From an uncultured Bacteroidota bacterium (GTDB lineage: Bacteria; Bacteroidota; Rhodothermia; Rhodothermales; Salinibacteraceae), in the NCBI GenBank assembly GCA_913055845.1, contig CAJXKO010000004.1, positions 21,593 to 85,592 of the forward strand: a stretch of 64,000 bases of DNA, given 5' to 3'. The translations under genes were made by a program, and so were the position numbers. Below are positions 30,997 through 42,625 of this stretch, in pieces. The notes beneath the pieces are model-generated. The model did not search any database. It was not told the origin of the DNA and saw only the letters and a program-made list of their open reading frames with translations. The first letter of the stretch is position 1; each line of letters opens with the position of its first letter.

Positions 30997-31506
30997 TTAA
31001 CTCTGTAGGGCCTGTTCCCCTTCGCGCAGGACGTCGAGAATGGTTTGAGGGGTTTCGGCCCTCAGGAGACGGTCGCGCACCCCATCGCGACTCACAAGCC
31101 GCGAGATGCGGCCGAGAATTTTGATGTGCTGCGACTTGTGCTCCTCCGGCCCCACGACGAGCAAAAGGAGGCGCACCGGCGTATCGTCGACCGCCCCAAA
31201 GTCGACGGGTTCATCGGTGGTGGCGAAGGCGACGAGTGTATCGACCACCGCAGATGTCTTAGCGTGGGGGAGGCCAAGCCCCTTGCCCACCCCGGTTGAC
31301 ATCTTTTCTTCTCGCTCGTGAACGGCCGCTCGCACCTCTTCGAGGTCCCGAATTGCCTCGTGGGGAGCAAGCAAATCAATGATCGTGTCGATCACTTCCG
31401 ACTTTTCCGTTCCCGAAAGCCCAACACGAATGTGGTCGGGGGAGAGCAACTCATGGAGTTCGGTGGTCCGGGTCGTCGGCATGCGTGGAAACGAGTCGGT
31501 GAACAA
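30997..31506 (-). CDS. ptsN: PTS EIIA domain protein, nitrogen-regulatory (PtsN) type
   Basis: REEKMSTGVGKGLGLPHAKTSAVVDTLVAFA, with phosphorylatable His in GLPHAKT. Confidence 0.88.
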   Translation of the reverse strand: MFTDSFPRMPTTRTTELHELLSPDHIRVGLSGTEKSEVIDTIIDLLAPHEAIRDLEEVRAAVHEREEKMSTGVGKGLGLPHAKTSAVVDTLVAFATTDEPVDFGAVDDTPVRLLLLVVGPEEHKSQHIKILGRISRLVSRDGVRDRLLRAETPQTILDVLREGEQALQS

Positions 31507-31828
31507 GACCAGACACGGGCCGCCCGCACACGAATCCTGCGCTGCTCGGAAGGGCCGGCGGCCCTAAGAATAGGACAGCACACCGTCGATTTCACGTGTA
31601 TGACGGCGTTGCCCCCCGAAAAACACTCCGAAAGACGGCTCAGTTCTACGCACCTAAAAAGAATTCACGATCCCACACACTTTGGCAGCGCATTCTCCCC
31701 CAAGTTCTGCCGCCCGGTGTCCCTCCGGTCCCAATGGATATCGCACTTCGCACTGGCCCGGTTTCCCCAAACGCCGTCCTCTCTGTTAGTTAGGTTGATG
31801 GCCCTCCGTTCAAACCAGCGCAACGGTC

Positions 31829-34126
31829 ATGCTCAACGACATCCTTCCCGGCCTCACTTCTTCCGACCCGAATGCGCCCGACTCGCCGTCCCCGGCGCCC
31901 AATACCGCCGAGGTCGACGAAAGCATGCAGCCGGACGAGGCCCCCATCTCGGGCCGCAAGCAGTTTGGTACGTTCGGGGGCGTCTTTACCCCAACCGTGC
32001 TCACAATCCTCGGGGTGATTATGTATCTCCGAGAGGGCTGGATCATCGGCAATGCGGGCCTACTGGGGGGGCTACTCATCATCACGGTCGGGTTCACCAT
32101 TACGCTGTGTACGGCCCTCGCCATGTCGTCGATCACCACCAATATCCGCATCGGGGCGGGCGGGGCCTACGCGGTGATCGCGCAGTCGCTGGGGCTGGAG
32201 GTGGGCGGAAGCGTGGGCATTCCGCGTTACCTCTCGCAGGCGCTGGCCGTCACCATGTACATTTTTGGATTTCGGGAGGGGTGGCTGTTCCTCTTTCCCA
32301 GCCACCCGGCGCTCCTCGTGGATATCGTCACCTTCGCAGCGCTGTACGGCATCGCCTACATAAGCGCCGACTTCGCCATCCGTGTTCAATACGTCATTAT
32401 GGCTCTCATCGGCGCCTCGCTCATCTCCATTGCCATGGCCGCCGCCACAGGCTCGATGCAGTACGGCCTTGGAGAGATTCAGCTCTGGGGCGACTTCATG
32501 GGGACCCCCGACGACCCATCGCAGCCGAACTCGTTCTGGGTCGTCTTTGCGGTCTTTTTTCCCGCCACCACTGGCATTATGGCTGGGGCCAACATGAGTG
32601 GGGATTTGAAGGACCCGAAACGGAGCATTCCGGTGGGGACCCTGGCCGCCATCGGCGTGTCGTTCGTGATCTACGTAATCCTTGCCATCTGGCTCGCCCG
32701 GTCGGCCACCCCCCAAGAGATGACGAACAACTACTATGTGATGATGGACAAGGCCTACTGGCCATCGGCGGTGCTGGCGGGCCTGCTGGGGGCCACCTTT
32801 TCTTCCGCCCTCGCCTCGATGGTAGGGGCGGGCCGCATCCTGCAGGCCATGGGCGCGCATCAGGTCGTCCCGCAATCGGACTGGCTCGCAGAGCTGGCCC
32901 CCGACGGCGAGCCGCGCCACTCGATGATGGTCACCGGCGGCATTATCTTCGCCTCTCTCATGGTGCGCGACCTCAATGCCATCGCGCCCCTCATCACTAT
33001 GTTCTTCCTGGTTACCTACGCCATGATCTGCGCGGCGGTGCTCATTGAACAGAGCCTCGACCTCGTGAGCTTTCGTCCCCGCCTCCGCATTCCCCTGTGG
33101 GTGTCGTTTTTGGGCCTGGTGGGTTCCCTCATCGCAATGTTTATCATCAATCCCACGATCAGCCTCGTCGCCCTCGCCGTAACGCTTGGGTTCTACGTGC
33201 TCCTGGCTCGCCGCCAGCTCGACGCTCCCTTTGAGGACGTGCGCAGCGGCATGTTCGTGGCGCTGGCGGAATGGGCAGCCAAAAAGGTAACGGTGTTGCC
33301 CACGATGCAGGAGCGGGCCTGGAAGCCCAACCTCTTGGTGCCGGTGGAAACGAGCAGCGACCTCCGGGGCTCGTTCCTCACCCTGCAGGACCTGACCTCG
33401 CCCCAGGGCTCCGTCAAAATTGTGGGCCTAAGTCCCAATGGCAGCCCCAAGGTGCTCGACGAGCAACTCGACACGCTGACTGCCGCGTTCCGCGAGCGCG
33501 ACATCTTCGCCTCCGCCACTATGATCGACGCGGGTGGCTTTGCCGAGGGACTGCGGGCCGGTATGCAGGCACTCCGCGGTGCCTTCTTCCGCCCTAACAT
33601 CGTCTTCTTGCGGATGCCCGATTCCCCCGAGCGCGAGGCCGACTACCGCCACGTCATCGCGGAGGCGGATCGGGAAGACGTGGGCACACTCCTCTACGCC
33701 CCCCATCCCCGCGCAGCACTCGGCCAGCGCCAGACCATCAACGTTTGGATTCGCGACCGGAGCCCGGACTGGCGCATCTCGATGGAGATTGGCAACCTCG
33801 ACCTCGCCCTCCTCACCGGCTACAAGCTGTCGCAAAACTGGGACGCGCAGATGCGGCTCGTCACCACCATCCCCAGCCCCGACCAGCAGGACAAGGCACG
33901 CGATTTCTTGGAGAAGCTGATTAACCTGGGCCGCTTCCCAAACACAACTGCCGTGGTTGGCACCGAGCCCTTCGAGACCTACATCACGAGTGCCCCGCAG
34001 GCCGATCTCAATATCTTCGGCCTCCAGCCAGAGCCAAACTTCGACACGATTCGTCGTCTGGTGGACCAGACGGACTCGACCTGCATGTTCGTGCGCGACT
34101 CGGGACGAGAATCGGCACTGGCGTAG
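31829..34126 (+). CDS. SLC12-type cation-chloride cotransporter / amino-acid permease superfamily protein
   Basis: FGTFGGVFTPTVLTILGVIMYLREGWIIGNAG, TNIRIGAGGAYAVIAQSLGLEVGGSVGIPRYLSQAL, GIMAGANMSGDLKDPKRSIPVGTLAAI; large cytosolic C-terminal domain. Confidence 0.88.
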   Translation: MLNDILPGLTSSDPNAPDSPSPAPNTAEVDESMQPDEAPISGRKQFGTFGGVFTPTVLTILGVIMYLREGWIIGNAGLLGGLLIITVGFTITLCTALAMSSITTNIRIGAGGAYAVIAQSLGLEVGGSVGIPRYLSQALAVTMYIFGFREGWLFLFPSHPALLVDIVTFAALYGIAYISADFAIRVQYVIMALIGASLISIAMAAATGSMQYGLGEIQLWGDFMGTPDDPSQPNSFWVVFAVFFPATTGIMAGANMSGDLKDPKRSIPVGTLAAIGVSFVIYVILAIWLARSATPQEMTNNYYVMMDKAYWPSAVLAGLLGATFSSALASMVGAGRILQAMGAHQVVPQSDWLAELAPDGEPRHSMMVTGGIIFASLMVRDLNAIAPLITMFFLVTYAMICAAVLIEQSLDLVSFRPRLRIPLWVSFLGLVGSLIAMFIINPTISLVALAVTLGFYVLLARRQLDAPFEDVRSGMFVALAEWAAKKVTVLPTMQERAWKPNLLVPVETSSDLRGSFLTLQDLTSPQGSVKIVGLSPNGSPKVLDEQLDTLTAAFRERDIFASATMIDAGGFAEGLRAGMQALRGAFFRPNIVFLRMPDSPEREADYRHVIAEADREDVGTLLYAPHPRAALGQRQTINVWIRDRSPDWRISMEIGNLDLALLTGYKLSQNWDAQMRLVTTIPSPDQQDKARDFLEKLINLGRFPNTTAVVGTEPFETYITSAPQADLNIFGLQPEPNFDTIRRLVDQTDSTCMFVRDSGRESALA

Positions 34127-34239
34127 CCATGAAGGAGGCATGACCCAGAAGGCGTAAACGACCTCAGGTTTCACGGGTCACGCCCCATGAGTTCTCCTTC
34201 CGCACTCTGCAATCGTAGGAAGGCAACGGCAGCCCCAAC

Positions 34240-35058
34240 CTACCCTTCCTCCTCACTCGGGAGGCGGTCGAAGCGCGTGACCCCGTCGCGGACGAAACGG
34301 CCGTCCTCGCGCAGGTAGCGCCGTTCCTCAACGGAGAAGGCATCGGACTCGACGGTGACGACGTTGTAGAAGTTGACCGGCCCGGTCGGCTCGCGCCAAC
34401 GGTTGCTGGTGGTAGTGCCCGCACTGGCAATCACGATCCGGTGTGTGCCCGGAATGATTTCGAGCGGCTGGATGGCCGAGACGTGGAGGTGGCCGCAGAG
34501 GATGAGATCCACCGCCACCTCGGTCACCACGTCGAGCGTCTCTTGTGCCTGCCGTGCCACTGGGTGCGGACTGATAGCACCAATGGCAGTGGGATGGAGT
34601 TGGTGGTGTACCACGAGAACCTTAAACCAGTCCGCGGGGATGTCCCGGAAATAATCCACGAGGGCTCGGCGGTCGGCCGCGGTGATGCGCCCTCCCTTGA
34701 TTGACGCCCCGTAGGCCGACGTGAGCCCGAGCACCGCTACGTCGTCGGCCTCGAACGTAGGGGCCAGGTCGTCGGTCACGTAGCGCTTATAGCGTGCCAG
34801 CGGTGTCCACACCCGCTTGAGGGGCCGCCACCACGGGTACACGTCGTGATTGCCCGCCACCACGAGCGACGGCGGGTCAAGCGCATCGAGGAGGGCCCGG
34901 GCCGCCTTGTACTCCGAGACGCGGGCCCGCTGCGTCAAATCACCACTCAGCGCGACGAGATCGATGCCGCCCGCATTGAGTTCATCAACGAGCGCCTCTA
35001 CGACCCCTGAGTCCGCAATGCGGCCGAAGTGAAGGTCTGAGATGTGAGCAATCGTCAT
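34240..35058 (-). CDS. Calcineurin-like metallophosphoesterase
   Basis: IAHISDLHFG, ALSGDLTQRA, VAGNHDVYP, ILCGHLHVS. Confidence 0.93.
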   Translation of the reverse strand: MTIAHISDLHFGRIADSGVVEALVDELNAGGIDLVALSGDLTQRARVSEYKAARALLDALDPPSLVVAGNHDVYPWWRPLKRVWTPLARYKRYVTDDLAPTFEADDVAVLGLTSAYGASIKGGRITAADRRALVDYFRDIPADWFKVLVVHHQLHPTAIGAISPHPVARQAQETLDVVTEVAVDLILCGHLHVSAIQPLEIIPGTHRIVIASAGTTTSNRWREPTGPVNFYNVVTVESDAFSVEERRYLREDGRFVRDGVTRFDRLPSEEEG

Positions 35059-35106
35059 GGCGTTGCACGTTGGAACGTTAAACGTTCAACGTTCTCACGC
35101 TCAACG

Positions 35107-36492
35107 CTACAGCAACAGATTCATCGGCTCCTCCAGATACGACTTCACGGTGTCGAGGAACGCGGCGCCCTTCGCCCCATCCACGACGCGGTGATCGCAA
35201 GAGAGGGTTACCTTCATGCGCTTGCCCGGCACTACCTCGCCATCTTCTACGACGGGCGTGTCGCGGATCTCGCCAATGGCGAGGATGGCCGAGTTCGGGG
35301 GATTGATGATGGCCGTGAATTCCTCAATCCCGAACATGCCGAGGTTGCTCGTGGTGAAGGTCGCCCCCTCGAATTCCTCCGGCTCCAGGTCGCGAGTGCG
35401 CGCCCGGTCGGCCAACTCTCGGGTCTCACGGGCGAGCTCCGAGAGGCCCTTCCGGTCCGCGTCGCGGAGGACGGGTGTGATGAGCCCCTCGTCGATGGCC
35501 ACGGCGATGCCGATGTGCACGCGATTGTGCTTGTGAATTTCGCCCTCGTCGGGCCGGTATGCGGCATTCACGTACGGGTGATCGTGCAGTGAAAGGGCAC
35601 ACGCCTTCGTAATGAGGTCGTTGAAGGAGATCTTCGCGCGTTCCTGCTCCTCCACCAACTCGTTGAGATCCGCGCGCAGCTCGACGGCCTGCTCCACATC
35701 GATGTCGACCGTGAGGTAGTAGTGGGGCGCCGAGTATTTGCTCTCGGCGAGGCGACGGGCGATGGTCTTCCGCATCTGCGAGATGTCCTCGCGTTCAAAA
35801 GCCTCTTCGTCCGGCATGGCGTAGCTGGGCGCCTCCTCGACGGCCGGTGTGGGCGCCGACTCGGCTTCTGGAGCGGGCTCGGGCTCCGGCGCGGCGGGCT
35901 CGGCTTCTTGGCCTTCGAGGTAGGCCTCGACGTCGCGACGCACGATGCGCCCCTCCGGCCCGGACCCGTCGACCTGCGCCAGCTCCACGCCGTGCTCCTG
36001 CGCGATGCGACGCGCCAGCGGCGATGCCTTGATGCGGCGGCCCTCCGTATCGGTGCCGGCGGGCACTGGCTCCGGCGTCCGTTCCGAGAGCTGGCCGTCC
36101 CCGGCAGGCTCCGGGGTGGGCTCCCCCTCTACCTCCGGTTCTGGTTCAGGAGCAGATTCGGTCAACTCCTCCTCCGGCTCATCTTCGGCGTCCGGTTCTT
36201 CCGCCGCGGCCCCGTCGCCGCCGGCTTCGCCCACGAGATCGGAAATATCCTCACCTGCTTCCCCAATCACAGCAATGAGCTCGCCGATGGGCACTGCATC
36301 GCCCTCAGCGATCACCTGCTTGAGCAACACGCCTTCGTCGAAAGCCTCCAGGTCCATCGTGGCCTTGTCCGTCTCCACCTGTGCAAGCACGTCGCCGGAG
36401 GAGACCTCTTCGCCCTCATCCACGAGCCAGGCGGAGAGCACTCCCTCCTCCATCGTGTCGCTCAGCTTGGGCATTTCAATCGGAATCGCCAT
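35107..36492 (-). CDS. pdhC: Pyruvate dehydrogenase complex E2, dihydrolipoamide acetyltransferase
   Basis: Lipoyl domain VETDKATMDLEAFDEG, E3-binding domain ASPLARRIAQEHGVELAQVDGSGPEGRIVRRDVEAYL, catalytic SCDHRVVDGAKGAAFL. Confidence 0.94.
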   Translation of the reverse strand: MAIPIEMPKLSDTMEEGVLSAWLVDEGEEVSSGDVLAQVETDKATMDLEAFDEGVLLKQVIAEGDAVPIGELIAVIGEAGEDISDLVGEAGGDGAAAEEPDAEDEPEEELTESAPEPEPEVEGEPTPEPAGDGQLSERTPEPVPAGTDTEGRRIKASPLARRIAQEHGVELAQVDGSGPEGRIVRRDVEAYLEGQEAEPAAPEPEPAPEAESAPTPAVEEAPSYAMPDEEAFEREDISQMRKTIARRLAESKYSAPHYYLTVDIDVEQAVELRADLNELVEEQERAKISFNDLITKACALSLHDHPYVNAAYRPDEGEIHKHNRVHIGIAVAIDEGLITPVLRDADRKGLSELARETRELADRARTRDLEPEEFEGATFTTSNLGMFGIEEFTAIINPPNSAILAIGEIRDTPVVEDGEVVPGKRMKVTLSCDHRVVDGAKGAAFLDTVKSYLEEPMNLLL

Positions 36493-36575
36493 AGTACGGT
36501 GTCGGTTTTCGAGTTGCGTATGTCGAGGGAGGAGTGAGTGTCAGGTTCAAGGCGTCAGTCGACACTCAAGATTCG

Positions 36576-37559
36576 TCACTGAGCGTACAGTACGCGGAGG
36601 CACTTGTCGACCGTCTCGTCGGCGCCCGGCATGTACGCGTCCATAAGATTGGGGGCATAGGGAGCTGGGGTGTCGGGGGCCGTCACGCGGAGAATCGGCG
36701 CGTCGAGGTAGTCGAACGCGCGGTCCTGTACCTGGTGCGTCACCTCCGAGGCCACACTCGCAAAGGGATTGCTCTCATCGATCACGACCAACCGGTTCGT
36801 CTTCACCACCGACTCCACGATCGTCTCCATGTCGAGCGGCTTGATCGTGCGCGGGTCGATGACCTCCGCCTCGTAGCCCTTTGCCTCGAGCTGTTCGGCG
36901 GCGTCCATCGCAATGTGGTAGCTCTTGCTGTGGGCCACGATCGTCACGTCCTCTCCCTCACGGGCCACGCGGGCCTCCCCAATCGGGATCGTGTAATCGT
37001 CCGCCTCACTGACCTCGTCTTTCAGTCCGTACATCAGCTCGCTTTCGAGGAAGACAACCGGGTCGTCGTCGCGGATGGCGGTCTTGAGCAGGCCCTTGCC
37101 GTCGTCGGGAATGGACGGGGACACGACCTTCAGGCCCGGAAAGTTGGAGTAGAGGGCCTCCGTAGAGTTCGAGTGGGTCGCCCCGAGCTGGCCCGCTGCG
37201 CCGTTGGGCCCCCGAAAGACGATGGGCACCTCGAACTGCCCCCCTGACATGTAGCGCATGTTCGGGGCATTATTGATGACCTGGTCGAAGGCCACGAACG
37301 AGAAGTTGAACGTCATAAACTCGACGATGGGCCGGAGGCCATTCATTGCCGCCCCAATGCCGAGCCCGGCGAAGCCAAGCTCGCTGATGGGCGAGTCGAT
37401 CACCCGGTCGTGCCCGAACTGGTCGAGCATGCCCTTGCTCACCTTGTAGGCGCCGTCGTACTCGGCCACCTCCTCCCCAATCAGGAAGATGTCGTCGTCG
37501 CGCTCCATCTCTTCGGTCATTGCTTCCCGGAGCGCTTCCCGGAATTGCAGCGTAGCCAT
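36576..37559 (-). CDS. pdhB: Pyruvate dehydrogenase E1 beta subunit
   Basis: FREALREAMTEEMERDDDIFLIGEEVAEYDGAYKVSKGML, RVIDSPISELGFAGLGIGAAMNGLRPIVEFMTFNF. Confidence 0.95.
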   Translation of the reverse strand: MATLQFREALREAMTEEMERDDDIFLIGEEVAEYDGAYKVSKGMLDQFGHDRVIDSPISELGFAGLGIGAAMNGLRPIVEFMTFNFSFVAFDQVINNAPNMRYMSGGQFEVPIVFRGPNGAAGQLGATHSNSTEALYSNFPGLKVVSPSIPDDGKGLLKTAIRDDDPVVFLESELMYGLKDEVSEADDYTIPIGEARVAREGEDVTIVAHSKSYHIAMDAAEQLEAKGYEAEVIDPRTIKPLDMETIVESVVKTNRLVVIDESNPFASVASEVTHQVQDRAFDYLDAPILRVTAPDTPAPYAPNLMDAYMPGADETVDKCLRVLYAQ

Positions 37560-37623
37560 GGGTGATTTCGGATTCAGTGTTCAGAGTTGAGAGTTTCGGC
37601 AGGGCAACGCGCGACGCAAGCGT

Positions 37624-39024
<1,401 letters not shown>

Positions 39025-39348
39025 GACGGTGGGTCGGGTTGAATTGCAATAAAAAGGAGTGGATGGCACGCGCCTCCCGATCCGCACGAGGGGTCAGGAG
39101 GGCACGAACGCCGCGAGCGCAATCGGCCAAATGGCGATTTTGCCAAGCCCTTGTATCCCAGCTACAACCCTCGGTTTCGCCCCCGGACGCGCCCCCGGAA
39201 CTCGTTTTTTATTAAAATCTGTTTACACGGCTGGAATTCGGATGGCTCATCGCCAATTCTTTTCGCGGTCCCAAGTCCTCAGTACCGATTAGAGGCCTCC
39301 TCACGGCCAGCCTGCTCGACATCCTCACCACTGAACACCGCCTCACTG

Positions 39349-40101
39349 GTGCCCACGTCCGACCCCGAGGATCCCCCCACCGACGCCCTCGTCATCATCC
39401 CCACCTATAATGAAGCCGACAACATCGGCCAGGTCATTGACCTCGTTCTGGCACAACCCCTTCCCATTTCCATTCTGGTGGTCGACGACAATTCGACGGA
39501 TGGGACCCCCGAGGTGGTGCGCGCCAAAAGGGACGAGGCCCCCGACCGGATCCACCTCATCGAGCGCAGCGGCAAGCTGGGCCTGGGCACAGCATACCTG
39601 CGGGGCTTCCGGTACGCCCTGGCCCAGGGATTTACGTACATCTGTGAAATGGACGCCGATCTGTCCCACGACCCAGACGACCTTCCACGTCTCATCGAGC
39701 CGGTGCGGGCCGGCGAGGTCGACTTGGCCATCGGCTCACGGTACGTGCAGGGCGTGCGCGTCATCAACTGGCCCCTCTCCCGCCTCGTCCTGTCGTACAG
39801 CGCCGGCATCTACACCCGGGCCATTACGCGCCTGCCCATTCTCGACGTCACGGCCGGCTTCAAGTGCTTCCATCGTCGCGTGCTGGAGGCCCTGCCCCTC
39901 GATCGCGTGAACTCCGACGGCTACGCCTTCCAGGTGGAAATGCATTACCGCACCTGGCGGGCGGGCTTTCGTTTCAAGGAGATCCCCGTGATCTTTACGG
40001 AGCGGACAGAGGGCGAATCGAAAATGCGGCGCGAAATCGTGGTAGAGGCGGCCCTCAAGGTGTGGGAGCTTCGCCTCCGCGACCTGATGGGTCGATTGTG
40101 A
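39349..40101 (+). CDS. GT2 polyprenol-phosphate mannosyltransferase-like
   Basis: ORF 39151..40101; likely GTG start at 39349. ALVIIPTYNEADNIGQVIDLVL, ILVVDDNSTDGTPEVV, CEMDADLSHDPDDLPRL, IGSRYVQG. Confidence 0.88.
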   Translation: MPTSDPEDPPTDALVIIPTYNEADNIGQVIDLVLAQPLPISILVVDDNSTDGTPEVVRAKRDEAPDRIHLIERSGKLGLGTAYLRGFRYALAQGFTYICEMDADLSHDPDDLPRLIEPVRAGEVDLAIGSRYVQGVRVINWPLSRLVLSYSAGIYTRAITRLPILDVTAGFKCFHRRVLEALPLDRVNSDGYAFQVEMHYRTWRAGFRFKEIPVIFTERTEGESKMRREIVVEAALKVWELRLRDLMGRL

Positions 40102-40316
40102 GTAACGTTCGGCGCTACGCGTCATGGGTTGGGGAATGGATCGAATGAGTCTCTCTCCGATCCGCCACGTGCGTCAGCGTCTTGCCGCCTGGATGCACAT
40201 CCCCCTCGTTTTTTCGGTTTCCTAATAGATGGAGTCGACATCACGTCTTACGTTAAAAAAGTGGATTCTCTCTGTGCCGCCCTTTTTCACGTCCCCCCTG
40301 ACCAACCAATCCGACC

Positions 40317-41552
40317 ATGAGCACCTCTGGTGAACAAATCACAATGGAGGACGGCTCCCTCCAGGTCCCTGACACCCCCATCATTCCCTTCATTGAAGGC
40401 GACGGGGTCGGCGCCGACGTCTGGGCCGCCGCCCGCCCGGTCTTCGACGCCGCGGTCGAGACCGCATACGGCGGCGACCGCACCATCGAGTGGACCGAAG
40501 TCCTGGCCGGCGAGAAGGCCAAAGAACGAACTGGTGAGCTTCTCCCCGACGAGACCGTCGAGACGATTCGCGAGCACCGCGTGGCCATCAAAGGGCCGCT
40601 CACCACACCCGTTGGTGCCGGCTTCCGGTCCCTCAACGTCGCACTACGCCAGAAACTCGATCTCTACGCGAACGTCCGCCCCACCTACTACATCGACGGG
40701 GTGCCCTCGCCGATGAAGAATCCGGAGCAGATGGACATGGTGACGTTCCGGGAGAACACGGAAGACGTGTACGCAGGCATCGAGTGGAAGGCCGGAACCG
40801 AGGGCGCCGAGAAAGTCCGCAAATTCGTAGAGGAGGAAATGGGCTTCGACGAAACCATTCACGAAGGCCCAGTGGGCATCGGCATCAAACCCATCACCGA
40901 GTTCGGAACCAAGCGGCTCGTCCGGGAAGCCATCGATTACGCGCTGGCGAACGAAGGACACCAGTTCGTGACCCTCGTGCACAAGGGCAACATTATGAAG
41001 TTTACCGAGGGTGCTTTCCGTGACTGGGGCTATGAGGTGGCGCGCGAGGAGTACGGCGACGAGGTGATCACCGAGGACACTCTCTGGGAGGAGCGCGACG
41101 GCGAGCCCCCCGCAGACGCAGTTGTGGTAAACGATCGGATCGCCGACAATATGCTCCAGCAGATTCAGACGCGGACCGACCAGTACGACGTACTGGCGAT
41201 GCCGAACCTGAACGGCGACTATCTCTCCGACGCCTGCGGTGCGCAGATCGGCGGCCTCGGCGTGGCGCCGGGCGCCAACTTCGGAGACGGGGCCTGCTTG
41301 GCCGAGCCGGTGCACGGCTCCGCGAACAAGTACGCTGGGCAAGACAAGGTGAATCCCTCGGCGCTCATTCTGTCCGGCCGGCTGATGTTTGAGTACATGG
41401 GTTGGGACGAGGCCTCCACCGTAATCCTCAACGCCCTAGAAACCACGATCGGGCAGAAGCGGGTGACATACGACTTTGAGCGCAACCTGGAAGGTGCTGA
41501 GCTGCTGAAGTGCAGCGAGTTTGGACAGGCAGTCGTGGAAAACATGGACTAA
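40317..41552 (+). CDS. icd: Isocitrate dehydrogenase (NADP-type)
   Basis: [73 protein letters not shown]. Confidence 0.93.
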   Translation: MSTSGEQITMEDGSLQVPDTPIIPFIEGDGVGADVWAAARPVFDAAVETAYGGDRTIEWTEVLAGEKAKERTGELLPDETVETIREHRVAIKGPLTTPVGAGFRSLNVALRQKLDLYANVRPTYYIDGVPSPMKNPEQMDMVTFRENTEDVYAGIEWKAGTEGAEKVRKFVEEEMGFDETIHEGPVGIGIKPITEFGTKRLVREAIDYALANEGHQFVTLVHKGNIMKFTEGAFRDWGYEVAREEYGDEVITEDTLWEERDGEPPADAVVVNDRIADNMLQQIQTRTDQYDVLAMPNLNGDYLSDACGAQIGGLGVAPGANFGDGACLAEPVHGSANKYAGQDKVNPSALILSGRLMFEYMGWDEASTVILNALETTIGQKRVTYDFERNLEGAELLKCSEFGQAVVENMD

Positions 41553-41592
41553 TTCACGGGCAACAGGGTGCACTCTCCCCTGCCCAAAAGCC

Positions 41593-41628
41593 GCGGCATC
41601 GTGGAGCAATCCACGATGCCGCTTTTTT
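41593..41628 (+). terminator. Intrinsic terminator after icd
   Basis: Perfect 13-bp stem GCGGCATCGTGGA-gcaa-TCCACGATGCCGC followed by TTTTTT. Confidence 0.9.
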
Positions 41629-41749
41629 GTTTTCCCGAGTGTTGTGCTCGGCCTGCCGATGCTCCCCGACCTGGAGATCCCCCTGCTGGAGGGACCCTCT
41701 CCTGGGTCTGAGAGTGTTTTGCATTGCCCTATCGGTCTGAAATCCCCTG

Positions 41750-42409
41750 GTGCAAGTGCTTATGACATCGTCTCTCGCTGTCCTTGCCGACCGTGTTGCG
41801 GCGCAGCTGGATCGTCCCCTGCCGGGCCATGAAGCGCACCTCACCATGGCACCGCGGTACCCCGCGCGGCGGGCCGACCTGTCGATTGAGAATCGTGCGT
41901 GCCGGAAGGCTGGGGTGCTTGTCCTTCTCCACCTCCACAACGACGCGCCCGCTGTGGTGCTCACGGTCCGCCGGGACCACCTGCCCGACCACGCGGGGCA
42001 GATTTCTTTCCCCGGGGGCGAGCGCGAGGGCGACGAATCGCTGCCTGAAACGGCGCTCCGGGAGGCCGAGGAAGAAATTGCGCTCCTCCCCTCTTCCGTG
42101 AAAATGCTTGGGCATCTCACCCCGCTTTACATTCCCCCGTCCAACTTTTGCGTGCATCCGTTCGTGGGCCAGGCCACATCTATGCTCGACCTCCCCCCGA
42201 CCGACGATGAGGTGGGCGAGGTGCTCCACGTCCCCCTTACACACCTCTTGGCCCCAGCCACCAGCGCGGTAGAGAGCCGGCGGCTGAAGGGGGAGGAGGT
42301 GAACGTCCCGTACTACGATGTGGCGGGACACAAGGTGTGGGGCGCCACGGCGATGATGCTGGCCGAATTCCTGACCGTCACGCGCCAGGCCGCGGCCTCC
42401 GCCGAGTGA
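41750..42409 (+). CDS. NUDIX hydrolase, CoA-pyrophosphatase type
   Basis: Nudix box GGEREGDESLPETALREAEEEIAL; LTVRRDHLPDHAGQISFPGG. The alternative start MTSSLA at 41762 is possible. Confidence 0.9.
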   Translation: MQVLMTSSLAVLADRVAAQLDRPLPGHEAHLTMAPRYPARRADLSIENRACRKAGVLVLLHLHNDAPAVVLTVRRDHLPDHAGQISFPGGEREGDESLPETALREAEEEIALLPSSVKMLGHLTPLYIPPSNFCVHPFVGQATSMLDLPPTDDEVGEVLHVPLTHLLAPATSAVESRRLKGEEVNVPYYDVAGHKVWGATAMMLAEFLTVTRQAAASAE

Positions 42410-42625
42410 TCCCCGAAGCGGGCCTTTCCCCGAACAGAACTCCTCGCGCGACGAGCTCTCTTCCCCCCAACTTATCGACCGATGCGAGCCGCCCACTGAG
42501 GGAGCATCAACCGCCCACGTGCTGCTACCCATGGGAGCGCGTGCCCATGTCCCCATATAGGGGACCGCAAAGAACGCCGTCTATATCCAATTCTTAACGG
42601 CGACTTCCCCGGACTGGGCGAACGA

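Noticed and set aside
31552-31566. AGGGCC-GGC-GGCCCT hairpin upstream of ptsN
   Set aside because: Short GC-rich palindrome expected by chance at this GC content; no T-run.
31318-33048. 576-aa plus-strand ORF overlapping ptsN and the SLC12 gene
   Set aside because: Low-complexity His/Arg/Gly-rich translation in another frame of real genes; no domain recognisable.
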